Made by a program: the position numbers and the translations under genes
Notes under the pieces: model-generated
Databases searched by the model: none
Told to the model about the DNA's origin: nothing
What the model saw: only the letters and a program-made list of their open reading frames with translations
Assembly: GCA_025603075.1 (NCBI GenBank)
Contig: MU626266.1
Span: 124,001-188,000 of the forward strand
Direction of reading: 5' to 3'
Source of the DNA: Neoconidiobolus thromboides FSU 785
Taxonomy: Eukaryota > Entomophthoromycota > Entomophthoromycetes > Entomophthorales > Neoconidiobolaceae
Length of the DNA stretch: 64,000 bases
Shown here: positions 47,773-59,320 of the stretch, piece after piece
How the letters are laid out: every line of letters begins with the position of its first letter
Numbering within the stretch: the first letter of the stretch is position 1

Positions 47773-47945
47773 ATCACGGCTACAGCAAGAAAAAATTCAT
47801 CAAATTAAAAAACATTTTGATGACAATTTTGAAAAGTAAACAAAATTAAAAATATCAATATAAACTTTCAGTTTGTTGTTCACTTTGCTTAAAACTATTA
47901 TTGAGTATTTTCGCTTATTAGATTTTTTACTTGCTGTAGCTGTGA
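47773..47945. mobile_element. Inverted-repeat element family B (MITE-like)
   Basis: Left arm ATCACGGCTACAGCAAG A AAAAA and right arm (complement) ATCACAGCTACAGCAAG T AAAAA. These are about 23 bp with two mismatches, facing inward about 125 bp apart. The interior is AT-rich and non-coding. The arrangement is that of a small non-autonomous DNA transposon unrelated to MITE-A. Target duplication is not clear. Only one copy was found in the window. Confidence 0.6.
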
Positions 47946-49144
47946 TGTGACAATAATCAATAAATGTTCAAATTTTAGACCCAAAAGTAGAAAAGTAGTC
48001 AAGAAAAGTATCATATTTTATGTTGAAGAATTGGCTTTTAAACTTTTAATAAGTTCTAGCAGATTACTTAAGTAGCCGTTCTATTTTGTTAAGGTTAACA
48101 TTAATTGAATAATCAATTATTATAAGTTAACTATGTTAATATTAAAATAATTAAGTATTTTATTATAATGAATTTAAAATTCCAACGTTTATTCTATAAA
48201 ATAAAGGCTAACTAATTTTCTTGTTCAAGCTAAGATTAATATTAAAAATAGGTTGGGGTTTATTTCCTTAGCTATTATGCTGATGTTTTAAATGATATGA
48301 AATACTATTGGTGTTTAACTTATTTTGGGGACCAACTGCCCAATAAGCAACTACAAATGATTATGGTGGGGATTTGGGGAGAAATTAGCCATGCGTATTG
48401 GGTGAATTTGATGTATGATCTCAAGGGTTAGATAAAGGAAATTTTCTTATCTCTCTACCTGGGCATATTTGTTCAAAATAAATTGGTGCTAACAATATAA
48501 GATTTGAAGGTCTACATAGCTCCTAAGAAACCACTTTATTAAATAAAAATAAACTGTAAATATAAGGCTAGTTGACAGTTCTATTCTGAACTGATAAAGG
48601 AGACAAAACACTATTATATTGAAAAATGTTTTTATCGATAATTCTTTAAGTTAGTTTAGCTTAGAATTTCAGCCCAAAATATTGAACTCAGTTCTAATAC
48701 AAATTAAGAGGTAGAATCAAAGTCACAAGGCAAATATTGTCCAATCATAAGGAGTCAAAAAATGAATTGTTCAACGCCATTTGCTTAAAAAAGTCGTTAA
48801 CAATTGATGTTGAATTATTAAAACTTAATACTGAATCATCTCAACTAAATATTAAGAATTACTTTATATGATTTGCCAAAGGAGAAAATCTAAAAATTAT
48901 AAAATAATGTTATTGTTTTTTAAGCCTTCATAGTTTAACAAAATTTGAAGTTTTTGAAATTTTGTCAAAATAGAAGCATTTAATTGGATAATGTACATGG
49001 GGTTTTAAATTTAGCTCACTTTTCCACCAATTAAATATAAACATTAGTCAATCCTATAATTTATTACGTTGACTGGAAGCTATAAAAGTTCGCATTATGA
49101 AGGCCTCCTTTCTTATAAGTAATTCTTTTAATTAAATTTTAAAT
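47946..49144. other. Intergenic interval with a short coding-like fragment
   Basis: A 53-codon open stretch around 48268-48430 (YYADVLNDMKYYWCLTYFGD, IWGEISHAYWVNLMYDLKG) ends in a stop, and later frames are broken. This may be a gene relic, family unknown. The promoter of the 14-3-3 gene occupies the right end. Confidence 0.35.
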
Positions 49145-50225
49145 ATGTCTGCCGTAAGTCACATAGTTCATAATATTAACAATATCTAATTCTGTTTTTA
49201 AAATTATAGAGTCGTGAAAATCAGGTATGTTAATAAGCTGCTTGTTATAAGCATTTCCTAATACTTGAGGTTTTTAGGTTTATATGGCCAAGCTTGCTGA
49301 ACAAGCTGAACGTTATGAAGGTAAATATATTTAATAACTCGATATAAGTAACTAAAATCTTTTAGAAATGGTCAACTTCATGAAGGTAAAAGAAATAGGA
49401 AACAACCAATATTAAAATTCTAAAAATTTGTTTTTTTTGTACTTATTATAGGATGTTGCTAAGGTATTATTTCTATTATTATAACCCACTATTGTTCTAA
49501 CTGGTTTAAAGCTTGATGTTGATTTGACCGTTGAAGAACGTAACTTATTATCTGTTGCTTACAAAAACGTCATTGGTGCCCGTCGTGCCTCCTGGAGAAT
49601 TATCTCTTCAATTGAACAAAAAGAAGAATCCAAAGGTAATGAAGAACACGTTACCAAGATCAAGGAATACCGTAAAAAAGTTGAACAAGAACTCTCAAAT
49701 ATCTGTGAAGACATCCTTGCTCTTCTAGATGACCATCTCATCAAGTCATCACCAGCTGATGCTAATGAGTCAAAGGTCTTCTACTACAAGATGAAAGGAG
49801 ATTATTACCGTTATCTTGCTGAATTCACTACTGAAGATGTTCGTACCAAGGCTGCTGACTCTGCCTCTGAAGCCTATGGTAAAGCCTCTGTCATTGCCAA
49901 CAGTGAACTTGCCCCAACCCACCCAATCCGTCTTGGTCTTGCCCTTAATTTCTCAGTGTTCTACTATGAAATCATGACTTCACCAATGAAGGCTTGTGAT
50001 TTAGCCAAGAGTGCTTTTGATGAAGCTATTGCTGAATTAGATACTCTTTCTGAAGATTCTTACAAAGATTCTACTTTGATTATGCAACTTTTACGTGATA
50101 ACTTAACACTCTGGCAAACTGACATAGGTGACAGTAAGTTTTAGATATCATAAATTAAAGTTTTGATTTTAATATTATTAGATCTCCAAGAGAATGCTGA
50201 TGCTGATGAGAAAGCCGAAGCTTAA
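49145..50225 (+). CDS. 14-3-3 protein
   Basis: Seven exons (49145-49153, 49210-49224, 49278-49320, 49366-49385, 49452-49463, 49512-50133, 50182-50225) give 254 residues, the normal family length. The first five exons are tiny (9-43 nt) and the sixth holds most of the protein. Signatures present: [49 protein letters not shown] near residue 130, [18 protein letters not shown] and the phosphopeptide-groove segment [13 protein letters not shown]. The tail ([15 protein letters not shown]) is short and acidic. It binds phosphoserine/threonine partners as a dimer in the cytoplasm, in many signalling and cell-cycle roles. Codon choice is much more G/C-ending (GTC, ACC, CTC, AAG) than in other genes here, as expected for very high expression. 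Confidence 0.97.
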
Positions 50226-51356
50226 ATTTGAGCTAAATATTTTAGTAGAATCTCTAAACGTATCCTCTTTAAGTGATCCCGATATTATTACTAAATTGCT
50301 TCAATTTTAAGAATAAATTTATTATTTTAGTATATTCTTCATTGTAGATAGGGATTGTTATAATAAATATTTATGAATTTTTAATAAATGTAGTTATAGT
50401 CATAAACACATCGTTATGATTTATATATTATCAGTATTTTAATATAAAACACTTATTAAAATATTCATAGATCACTAAAACATGATGATTTGTATTGATA
50501 TATAAAAGTGTATATTAAATATAATGAGTTTCCTCTTTACAAAGTTATATTGCTTATTATGAAAGTCAAATAATATATAGTAAGTTATATTATTTTCAAC
50601 TCAAATTTTAAATAATTTAAATTGGTTTATAAATAATATACAATGATGATGTAATTTATAGTAATAATTTTACTATAAAAATTGGTTAATTAAACAAACG
50701 CATAAATAGAATATTAATATTTCAGTTTTCATTAATAAATATAAAAGTTAAATGATTATATAATTTACTATTTAAAATTCAGCAACAAACTGTATGAACT
50801 CTATATTAAGTTTGAAACTCCTTACTATGTTTGTTTCAAAACTGTCATAAAAATTTAAAAATTCACTGCTAAATCTTGGATTGTTATTCTACTCTAATTT
50901 AAAGTTTATGTAAAAATGATCTCAAACCAAAAAAAATCCTTCCAAGGTTTATTGTAATTTAACTAGTTTTAATTTGGCCTTCTATAATACTAGTATTACA
51001 TATTCAAGTTTTTTGGTTATACTCCAGAAACTGACTGTATGGTTTATTTATAAAGAAACTATGGAAGGTCAATAAAAGAAAAAACATAAAAGTGGAGACT
51101 CATTAAACGTTTTGTCATCAATTACAAAAAACTTAATCGGAGAAAGAGATAAAGTCCCTAAAGACTTAAGACCTCTTTTAAATTGATTTCAAACTTCATT
51201 ATACTTAATTCTTTTTTATAAATGAAATTTTATGACTAATCATAGTGTTTTATAAGGTTTGTTATATTCAATAATATTCTTTCATAATTTATAATATTCA
51301 AATAATAAAAAGTAAATCAATCAAAATATATATTTAATCAAGTCAATTATAGACAG
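50226..51356. other. Gene-free AT-rich interval
   Basis: About 1.1 kb between the 3' ends of the 14-3-3 gene and the S41 pseudogene. No feature supported. Confidence 0.6.
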
Positions 51357-53406
51357 CTATATCCCAAAAGCATCTAAAAACACCTGTTCCCAAACTTCAA
51401 AAGAATTAAAAGCAGTTTTGGAATTATAACTAAGATGTTTGTCCGCAGGAATCCAGGTAAATTCCAGTGGACGAAGTCTTTTGAATTTAGTAGAATAAAC
51501 CTCACGAGACGTAAAAGGGAATTCAGAGTTTGTCTTAAATGGCTTTGGAACATCTGGGTGATTGGATAAACCTGGTAACTTAACTCCAAATTCGACCAAT
51601 TGGAATAGTGTACGCAATCCACCAGCCATTGATCCTACAGTAGCTTCTTGATACTTAAGCCCTCCAATTGAATAACTTTTCACACCATGTATTTCTTGTA
51701 ACCCATTAGCTAAAAATGCGCATCCTGAATAACACACTGAATTCGATAACATCATTATATCTTCTGTTTTAAATGATTGAGAGTATTATCAAGTAATGGT
51801 TTTAGAGGGTTCTCAGAGCACTTGTATTGGATCAAATTTGTATATTTGCTGTTTTTATTTAGCCCCCGGTTACATATCTTAGGTTCTTTAAAGTAATCTA
51901 TATTATCAATTGGGGATCTGTTTGGTTGCATAATATCTTTTTTAATATCAAAGCCAGCAGAATCAAGAGTTTTAAGCACTTCAAAGAAAACTGGATCATA
52001 ATGAATATCAGCGCTAAATCTATTGATTTGTGCATTAGGAAACAAATAATCTAAAATATCATAGGGACAACATATCTGTCCTCCACCACTGTTACTTAGT
52101 TCTAATACCAATTTACTAGCCTTATTGTTTTTTAAGCTTTGAAATGCTTCGCGGATTTCAATATCTCAAAGTTTTCCATCGTTAGGTGAAAAATCAGGTA
52201 TGATAACAACATCAACTTCACCATGAAGTAAATAGGATTTAATGTATATCCCATCAAAAAGTGGTGATAAAAAAGGATTACCTCCTCTCATTATTTTAAA
52301 ATCAATACTTTGATCTATTTTTAATCCTTTGATATCATTCAAGCCATTAATGTTTAGTTCAAGATCCTCAGGCTGAGATGTTTTCACCATATGGGGATGT
52401 ATTTTTTTGTTTAGGAACTTTGCTGACAGTTTTTCCACTCAAATAGCCCTTAAAAAATGAGAAAAGTGATGAAACTAAAAAAAACATCCTCATATGCTGA
52501 ATATAACAGAAAGATTTCATAAAATTCATAAAAAGATCATAATTTTGTGGTACTAAAACAATATAAGGAACCATAACTCTTTGTTCTTGTTCATCTACTA
52601 TAAAAGTGAAAGTTATGTTTTCTTTCTTTGGGGGATATTTGTTGAAGCAAATGCTCCATGATTTATACCCTAGTTTCCATTTTCTTGTATAACTCTAGCT
52701 GTAGCAGAGTTAATGCATGCATTGACATCTCTAGAGAAGCCAATATATTCTTTGCTATATTCTTGAAGATACTCTAATGGTGTAAGCCATTGATATCTAT
52801 TATTTCTTTTCCAGTATATCTGGCTATCTTTACCCCAACTAACTTCCATGCTTCAATAAGTTCCGTTAAGTACTCAAGTTTCTCAAGCACTTTAACTTTA
52901 ATTTCTCCCCATTGGTTTTCTTCTGTGAATACTGGAAAAGGCTGCTTAAATTCAAACATGGTGGCACAGTTTGATCTATATCTAAGATGATCGTCATATA
53001 AGGAGGTGATAAATTTTGTAATTGAATTGTGATATTCATTTTCAGATTTATATGGCTTTGATACCATCTTAGCCAGTTCTTTTCTGATATTAATATTACT
53101 TGGGATTTTAAATTCAGGAGAGCGTTCAGCTATATCAATGAATATATAAATTGACAAGGCCTTGTTAATAGTGTCATATACTGAATTCTTTGTTTTAGGA
53201 GCCAATTTAATCATATTTAAATATGACATTGTTTCTTGATAACTTACTACAGGCTTTTTAGAAATTATTGCGCAGGGGTCAACATCTTCAACTTCTGTAG
53301 AGTTGATTAAAATGGGTGATAAGAGTAAGTAAGTTAATGGCTTAGTAAACATTTTGTTTATAAAAAATATCGATTTTCTTATATGCCTATATATATTTAA
53401 AGCCAT
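51357..53406 (-). pseudogene. S41-family (tail-specific/CPAF-like) peptidase pseudogene, split by a MITE
   Basis: Minus strand. The N-terminal part (53406-52774) begins near a secretory signal (MFTKPLTYLLLSPILINS) and continues CAIISKKPVVSYQE ... IFIDIAERSPEF ... HLRYRSNCATMFEFKQPFPV, typical of fungal secreted S41 peptidases. Downstream pieces carry LVLELSNSGGGQICCPYDIL (S41 core strand) and DIMMLSNSVCYSGCAFLANG, the nucleophile region with S-x-C-a-x-f, then VKSYSIGGLKYQEATVGSMA GG. Lesions: a frame change near 52780, a stop near 52680, MITE-A copy 23 at 52390-52494, an in-frame TGA at about 52165 and a frame change near 51775. It would have been a secreted serine peptidase. With five breaks it is almost surely inactive. 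Confidence 0.85.
52390..52494 (+). mobile_element. MITE-A copy 23, inserted in the S41 pseudogene
   Basis: TATGGGGATGTATTTTTTTG left, ACATCCTCATA right. Flanks on the coding strand read CAGCA-TA before and TA-TGGTG after. Removing the element and one TA leaves the continuous in-frame QHMVK. This is direct evidence for insertion at TA with TA duplication; the unit is 101 bp plus TA. Confidence 0.95.
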
Positions 53407-53504
53407 GCCATGCTATACTTAAATTTGAGCATGAACAATATTAAATAAAGAATACTTTAGATTGAATTTATAAACATTCAGATGCTTAATTCCTAAATCT
53501 AATA

Positions 53505-53609
53505 TATGGGGATGTATTTTTGTGTTTAAGAATTTTACCAACAAAATTTCCGCTTAAATGGCGCTTAGAAAATGGAAAAAATAATGAAGTCAAAAAAAAC
53601 ACTCTCATA
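53505..53609 (+). mobile_element. MITE-A copy 24
   Basis: Near-consensus TATGGGGATGTATTTTTGTG left; ACACTCTCATA right. Core TTAAATGGCGCTTAGAAAATG. It lies about 100 bp upstream of the S41 pseudogene start. Confidence 0.9.
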
Positions 53610-54138
53610 TTTTGAAAACTAAAAAAACGATTGTATAACCTAGTTTATTATTACACTATCTATTTGTATTTTTGAAATGAATATAAGGCATGGCCAAGTT
53701 TTAAATTAAATAACTCAATAAACTATGCACTATTCCACTACTTTTAGACTCTTTTTTAAATAACAGAAATTTATATTAAATTGAGAGCAATTACTTAACC
53801 TGAGTTTTAAGATAAATGTTGGGACAGACACATTTGCAAAACTAAATTTGTGAGTATTTTTTAGTAAAACCATTTAATATAAACTACATGAAGGTTTTTT
53901 ATATGAGCTATTGCTTCAAAAGCAATCATTTATCAAATCTTATTTTTATAAATTTAAAAATCATAATAAAAATTAAAAGTAAATTTTGCTAAATTCAAAA
54001 TCTATAGAGTTAAGTAATTGTCTTGTCTGTTTCAACATAGTAATCTTCTATAGGCTATTTCCTTAATTTATAAAAATAGCTAACTCTTAGTCCAACTAGC
54101 TATTCTTTAAATATAAACCCACTTTAACAAAATAAAAA
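53610..54138. other. Gene-free AT-rich interval
   Basis: About 530 bp, no feature supported. Confidence 0.6.
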
Positions 54139-54239
54139 TATGTGGACATTTTTTTGATTTTATTACTTCCGTTTTTAAGCGCTATTTGGAGTGCAAAGAT
54201 TGTTAGTAAAATTCTTAGGCAAAAAAATACATTCCCATA
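54139..54239 (-). mobile_element. MITE-A copy 25
   Basis: TATGTGGACATTTTTTTG left part, ACATTCCCATA right end. Core TTTTTAAGCGCTATTTGGAG. Confidence 0.85.
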
Positions 54240-54594
54240 TGTATGTATATATATTAATTCTCATCACCTGCTCTACCTAGTCATTAAACTATTCACTATC
54301 GTTTTTTACTGTAACTACTTTTTATAATTTCAAAAGACTATACTATAAAGATAAAAAGGTCACCATAGGTCTAATTGAATAAAATATTAAATTTCATAAC
54401 TATCTATTTAATTATGAATTATCATTTTGCTATATATCCACATTCTTATAAAAATGATTAGTTTTGTGCTTTCTAATTTTAACTTTTTAAACCTTAAATT
54501 TTTTATAAAAATTATTTTCATGTATAAGAATATAAAACATCATTTATTATATACCAACCCTTTCAAGAATGAACAATACTTATATCAATAAACA
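54240..54594. other. AT-rich spacer
   Basis: About 350 bp between MITE-A copy 25 and the family C element. No gene. Confidence 0.6.
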
Positions 54595-54862
54595 TATGGG
54601 GATGTTTTCACCAACTGTCCTTTTTTTGCTGTTTTTAAATTTAGAATTAGCCAATACACTGTTCAAGCTTAGATGTATGCTAGTCAACTGTTCATTTTAA
54701 AATGAAAGTTAAATTAATCCTCAAATCAAAATGACAGAACAAATAGCTGATCATAAAATTGATCATTTGTCAGTGCACATTCGAACTTAAACAGCTGCAT
54801 TGGTTAATTAGCTCCAAAATTCAAAACAGCAAAAGGGCAATAAGTAAAAAATATTCTTAAGA
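54595..54862. mobile_element. Inverted-repeat element family C with a MITE-A-like left tip
   Basis: Left arm AACTGTCCTTTTTTTGCTGT TTTTAAAT and right arm (complement) ATATTTTTTACTTATTGCCC TTTTGCTGTTTT face each other over about 250 bp. The outermost left bases TATGGGGATGTTTT are a MITE-A terminus joined directly to the family C arm. The interior contains AT-rich non-coding sequence. Confidence 0.5.
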
Positions 54863-55065
54863 ATAAAATTTATTGCAATTTGGAGTTTTTTTCTTATTTT
54901 AATTCTACTATTTTTATAATTAAAAGCGTTATATTTGAATTTAGTTCAAAAGTTACACTTTTAGACTATTTAAGAAGACTTAAAAATATTGAAGTAGTGA
55001 CAATGACAATGTTAACTTTGTATCCTAAAAATCACAATTTAGAAGAACTTGCAAAAGTAATTCTA

Positions 55066-55138
55066 TGCTCCCTGTGGGGATCGAACCCACGACCTTGAGA
55101 TTATGAGACTCACGCGCTGCCAGCTGCGCCAAAGAAGC
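55066..55138 (-). tRNA. tRNA-Met(CAU), elongator type
   Basis: Complement folds into a 73-nt cloverleaf. The acceptor stem GCTTCTT pairs with AGGGAGC (with G-U pairs). D stem is GCGC/GCGC, anticodon arm TGAGT-CTCATAA-TCTCA with anticodon CAU, T arm GTGGG-TTCGATC-CCCAC, discriminator A. No intron. The T-loop TTCGATC and the absence of initiator-type features suggest the elongator. The internal A and B boxes would drive RNA polymerase III. No CCA is encoded, as usual for eukaryotes. It sits alone among MITEs. Confidence 0.96.
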
Positions 55139-55220
55139 TATTCGTTGTTTAACTAAATAGTGAGACTTAATTAAACATCATTGTCTTTTGCTCCAATTGA
55201 TATCATACTAACAATAAACA

Positions 55221-55324
55221 TATGGGTGTGTATTTTTGACTCCATCACTTTTTCAATTTTTTAAACACTATTTAAGTAGAAAATTTGTTAGTAAAATTCT
55301 TAAATACAAAAATATATCCCCATA
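55221..55324 (-). mobile_element. MITE-A copy 26
   Basis: TATGGGTGTG left end, ATATCCCCATA right end. Core TTTTTTAAACACTATTTAAG is mutated. About 80 bp upstream of the tRNA gene. Confidence 0.86.
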
Positions 55325-55507
55325 TATTACACAAATTTGAAAAAAAAATATTAAAAATATTAAAATATCAAAAGAGTTTATAATAATAGTAATTATAATT
55401 AAAGCTTAGTTTAAGAAAGTTCAAACAATATTACTTTATAAAACAAAAACTTGAAAAAAACTAAATGATAATAATTTTTTAGCCACTTTCAATAAAAATA
55501 ACACTTA

Positions 55508-55610
55508 TATAGGGATGTATTTTTGTGTTTAACAATTTTACTAACAATTTTTCCACTTAAATAGTGCTTAAAAAATAGAAAAACTAATGAAACCGAAAAA
55601 CACCCTCGTA
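55508..55610 (+). mobile_element. MITE-A copy 27
   Basis: TATAGGGATGTATTTTTGTG left, ACACCCTCGTA right. Core TTAAATAGTGCTTAAAAAATAG. Confidence 0.88.
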
Positions 55611-56353
55611 TAATGAATTAATAGAAAAAAATTATAGATAATAATAGAAAATATAAAGTAAAACAATTTATTTTTTAATATATTATATAAAATAATTAAA
55701 ATACAACTATTAATTAAAATTATGTTAAAGTATGATTTAATAGCATTATATAAGCTCCATTTTGATTAGCCTTAGATTTATTATAATGATTTTTTTAGTT
55801 GCCAAAATTTGGAATTATTAAACAACTTTATTATAATGTTAATTTATATTTTAATTTAATAAAATATTTTTTAACTAAAAATATCAAAATTCAAATTCAA
55901 AATTTATTTTCATTTTTATTTTTATTTTTCAATCTTTGTAGTAGAATTTCCTAAAAAAAGAGAGCTGTTTCTGGAAATACTAATGTCTTTTTTAATAAGT
56001 TATTTAGTCTAATAAAGTAGGTTGAATAATAGCATATTGTTTTTGAACTTTATTGTAAAAAATATTTGATAAAATTAGTATCATAATTATGCATTATTTA
56101 TTAAACTATTCAAAACAAAATAATTTATTAAAATGATAGAACCAATTATGGTTACTCTATTTCCATAAGCATACAATTTTTTATTGTTTTTATATAGTTT
56201 TACTTTAAAATAAAACTTAAATTCAGTAGCAAGGATTGAAGTGAGTATATAAAGAGGCTTAACATACTTTAATCAAAACTATCCCTACTGTTTTCATGTT
56301 AATTATGGTTGTGCTTCTTCTATATTTTACTTATTACTATTAACAGTTTAGTA
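55611..56353. other. Gene-free AT-rich interval
   Basis: About 740 bp, no feature supported. Confidence 0.6.
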
Positions 56354-56457
56354 TACGGGGACATTTTTATGGTTTCTTTGGTTTCTCTATCTTTTAAGCG
56401 CTATTTGAGTGGAAAGGTTATTAGCAAAATTCCTAAACACAAAAATACATCCCCATA
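56354..56457 (-). mobile_element. MITE-A copy 28
   Basis: TACGGGGACATTTTTATGG left part, ACATCCCCATA right end. Core TTTTAAGCGCTATTTGAGTG. Confidence 0.88.
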
Positions 56458-56927
56458 CTATTATCTGATTTTGCTTTATTAAGTACATTGATCTTATCTG
56501 GTTTTAGTACCAATATTTAATATTTTTGTAAAGGTAGTAGTTACCAAAGAAGGTAAGCTTAAAAACGCTGCGTAATATTGTGTTAACATTATCTAGCTTT
56601 AGGCTGCTTTCAGTGTATTCGAATGCCGGGATATTAGGAGTAAATACAAAGCCCTTATTTAAGGCCTTTTTAGTAGTCTTTGTAATTTAAAACAACCAAG
56701 GCCTTTTTTTATCAGAACCAAAAAAATTTATGGGTATTATTGAACTTAACATATTAATTCATTTACTCAAAGTCTGACTTCAGTGTTAGTATTGATGTTA
56801 AACTAGGCCTAATTTAGAACTAGGATTAGAGATATAATCTTTATCCTAAAAATTTTGCTGTTTTATATTATATTTTATGATCAACTCCTTTTTGAAATTT
56901 TTGAAATATTATACTCGTAGTAAAAGA
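56458..56927. other. Gene-free interval
   Basis: About 470 bp; slightly less AT-rich near 56560-56720. No convincing frame. Confidence 0.5.
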
Positions 56928-57021
56928 CATGGGGATGTTTTTTGATTTCATTACTTTTTCCATTTTTGAGCCCTACTTGAGTGGAAATTTTTTAGCAAAA
57001 TCCTTAAAATAGATCCACATA
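56928..57021 (-). mobile_element. MITE-A copy 29
   Basis: CATGGGGATG left end, GATCCACATA right end. Interior slightly deleted (about 94 bp); core TTTTTGAGCCCTACTTGAGT. Confidence 0.8.
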
Positions 57022-59232
57022 CCTGTTATCAAATTTGCTTGTAAAAATAGCAGCGTAAATTAAGACAAATCCTCAAAAGGGGGCCTTGCCGGAACAACTC
57101 TTTTTAATTCTTGTTATACCGAAACATGCAAAACCAAGATGGCTATCATTGATTTTACATTAATTATAGAGTATTGTAATGTGGGATGATCACAAGAAAG
57201 CTCAGAAACAATAGTTTATATGGTGTTATTTACTAATTTAGTGCTAAAGATTCTAATAAAAAGTAATTTAATAAAAGCAATAGCTTAAGTTACCATTTTT
57301 AATATAAATAATTTGTGGCATTTAGCATTTATATTTAATAAACAGAGTGCTAAATAAGAAAATGGTGGCTATTATGAATCATGTATATAGCTAGTTTATT
57401 TAGCATATACAATATCATAGACCAAATACAAAATTAGTATTATTGTCTCTTTTAGTAAATAATATAATATTTTTTTGCTTAAATATAATTAATAATGTAT
57501 TGAGTATTTGGCCTAAAATGTTTTATTAAAAGTTTTATCTAGCATAATATTCTGTTTTAAATTTCAACTATGACTAATCACAATGGAGATTGGCAGTGTA
57601 TGTGTGGATTTTTAGCAAAATATTATAATGAAACTAAAATTTGAGCCTTAATTTTGACCAAAAAGTTAGCAATAGAATTAATATTTTTGAGATAGTATTC
57701 TTTAAGCATATTTTATTTAATTTAAAAGCTTGTTGATCGCAAACAAAAGATATTGTAATTTTCGGTTAAAAATCGTGTTTATGGTCGCTGCTTTATAAAA
57801 ATAAGTTTTCTTTTAAAAGTAATTATCTTAATATAGTTAGTATAATTTGATTTACATTACCTTAGTATTCTTAAATTTAAGGTAAATTTACAAAAATCTT
57901 ATTTGATTTTTTGGATTATGATCTCAGTGAGGAGAAAATCTAAGACAATATTTAATTTAAGACTGCAAATTTTGTCAATTTTTTGCATTATCACTCTATC
58001 TAGCCAAATTTTTATTTTGAAAACTTAATTGAAACAAAATCCAACTTCAAACTCTTGTATCTAAATTATATTGCTATACAATTTGATTAAAACTAGTTAG
58101 CGGATACTGAATTATGGCGTTTAAAGAAAATAAATTAATCAAGGCTAAAAAGTACAGAAGAAAACTCATTAGTATTATCGGCGCACCCACTAGCAAGTAT
58201 CAAAGCGGTTAAATTTACTACTGTATTGCTCTATTATTTTTGCGATTTATGACCATCTTTAGAAAACCACCTTTTGTTACCACTTTGATATGAATTTTGA
58301 TTAATTGAAACTTATTCATTACATAATATTTAGCTGTGTTTATTTGGTTGCTTATAGGCTAATCTGCTTTTCTTTTATGTGATTTCATTAATCCTTCTAG
58401 ATTTTGTGGTAACCTAATTTTATTTTTTAGTTTATTGGGCAAGTGAACGCAAAAATTGTTATAGCTTGATTTCATATATAAATTATATCTTTTACTTTTA
58501 AGTTTTTCATAATTGGCCAAAACTAAAATTTATTTATATGTATGTTTTTTTATTTAGCATAGTTTTGTCTAATTTATTTTTATATATTTTCATTGAATGG
58601 AATAAACTTAAATTAATAAAAATATTTAACTTTGCTAACATGTTTAAAAACAGAATAAAATGCTTGAATGATTTTTTGCCATATATAGAAAGTATCGAAT
58701 CTTTAAAATAAGCATGAATATCACTAATTGGCATTTAAATAAGCCCTTCCGTTTAACTTTAAAATTTATTAACAATAGATAGTATTACAGTCATTTAAAA
58801 ATATACTAAATTTTGTTTATAATTTATTTTTAGAGAATTTAATTTTACTTTAATAATCGAATAAACTGTCAAATTGAGAATAATTTATTATTGTTTATAT
58901 AACATTATACTATAATTATTATAATAGTAATTATGAAGTACTTAAAGTAGTAATTTATTTTTAACTCTCAAATTTTATCTTAATATGAAATCACCGCTTT
59001 TACTCTTTTAAAAACCGATATTTAACATATCAATTTCTTTCGATATTTAATATAAAACCAATACACATCTTTACAACTTTGAGGCATTCCTTTTTATTAT
59101 TAATAATAGTAAGCCATTTCGATATTTACTTAATATGAACTTGAACCTTAATTTAAAAAACATTTGATTATATTTGGATTGCATAAAACTTCTATTTTTG
59201 GGGTTTTGTTAATAAAGTGCGCAAAAAAATAG
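57022..59232. other. Gene-free AT-rich interval
   Basis: About 2.2 kb with no supported gene. A 66-codon minus frame at 58534-58734 is Leu/Ile/Asn/Lys-rich and looks fortuitous. Confidence 0.55.
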
Positions 59233-59240
59233 TATAAATA
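59233..59240 (+). promoter_or_regulatory. TATA box of the orphan ORF
   Basis: TATAAATA about 80 bp upstream of the start codon at 59321. It supports transcription of this ORF. Confidence 0.5.
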
Positions 59241-59320
59241 GAGTTGAAATGAAATAAGAAAATTTCAATAAGCTATTGTTATTGACATCTGTAATTTAAT
59301 ACTGCTATTTATTTCAAAAA

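Noticed and set aside
54142-54327. 61-codon open frame
   Set aside because: Begins inside MITE-A copy 25; repeat-derived.
54880-55098. 72-codon open frame ending SLWGSNPRP
   Set aside because: The end is the tRNA-Met gene read on the opposite strand, a familiar artefact; no independent support for the rest.
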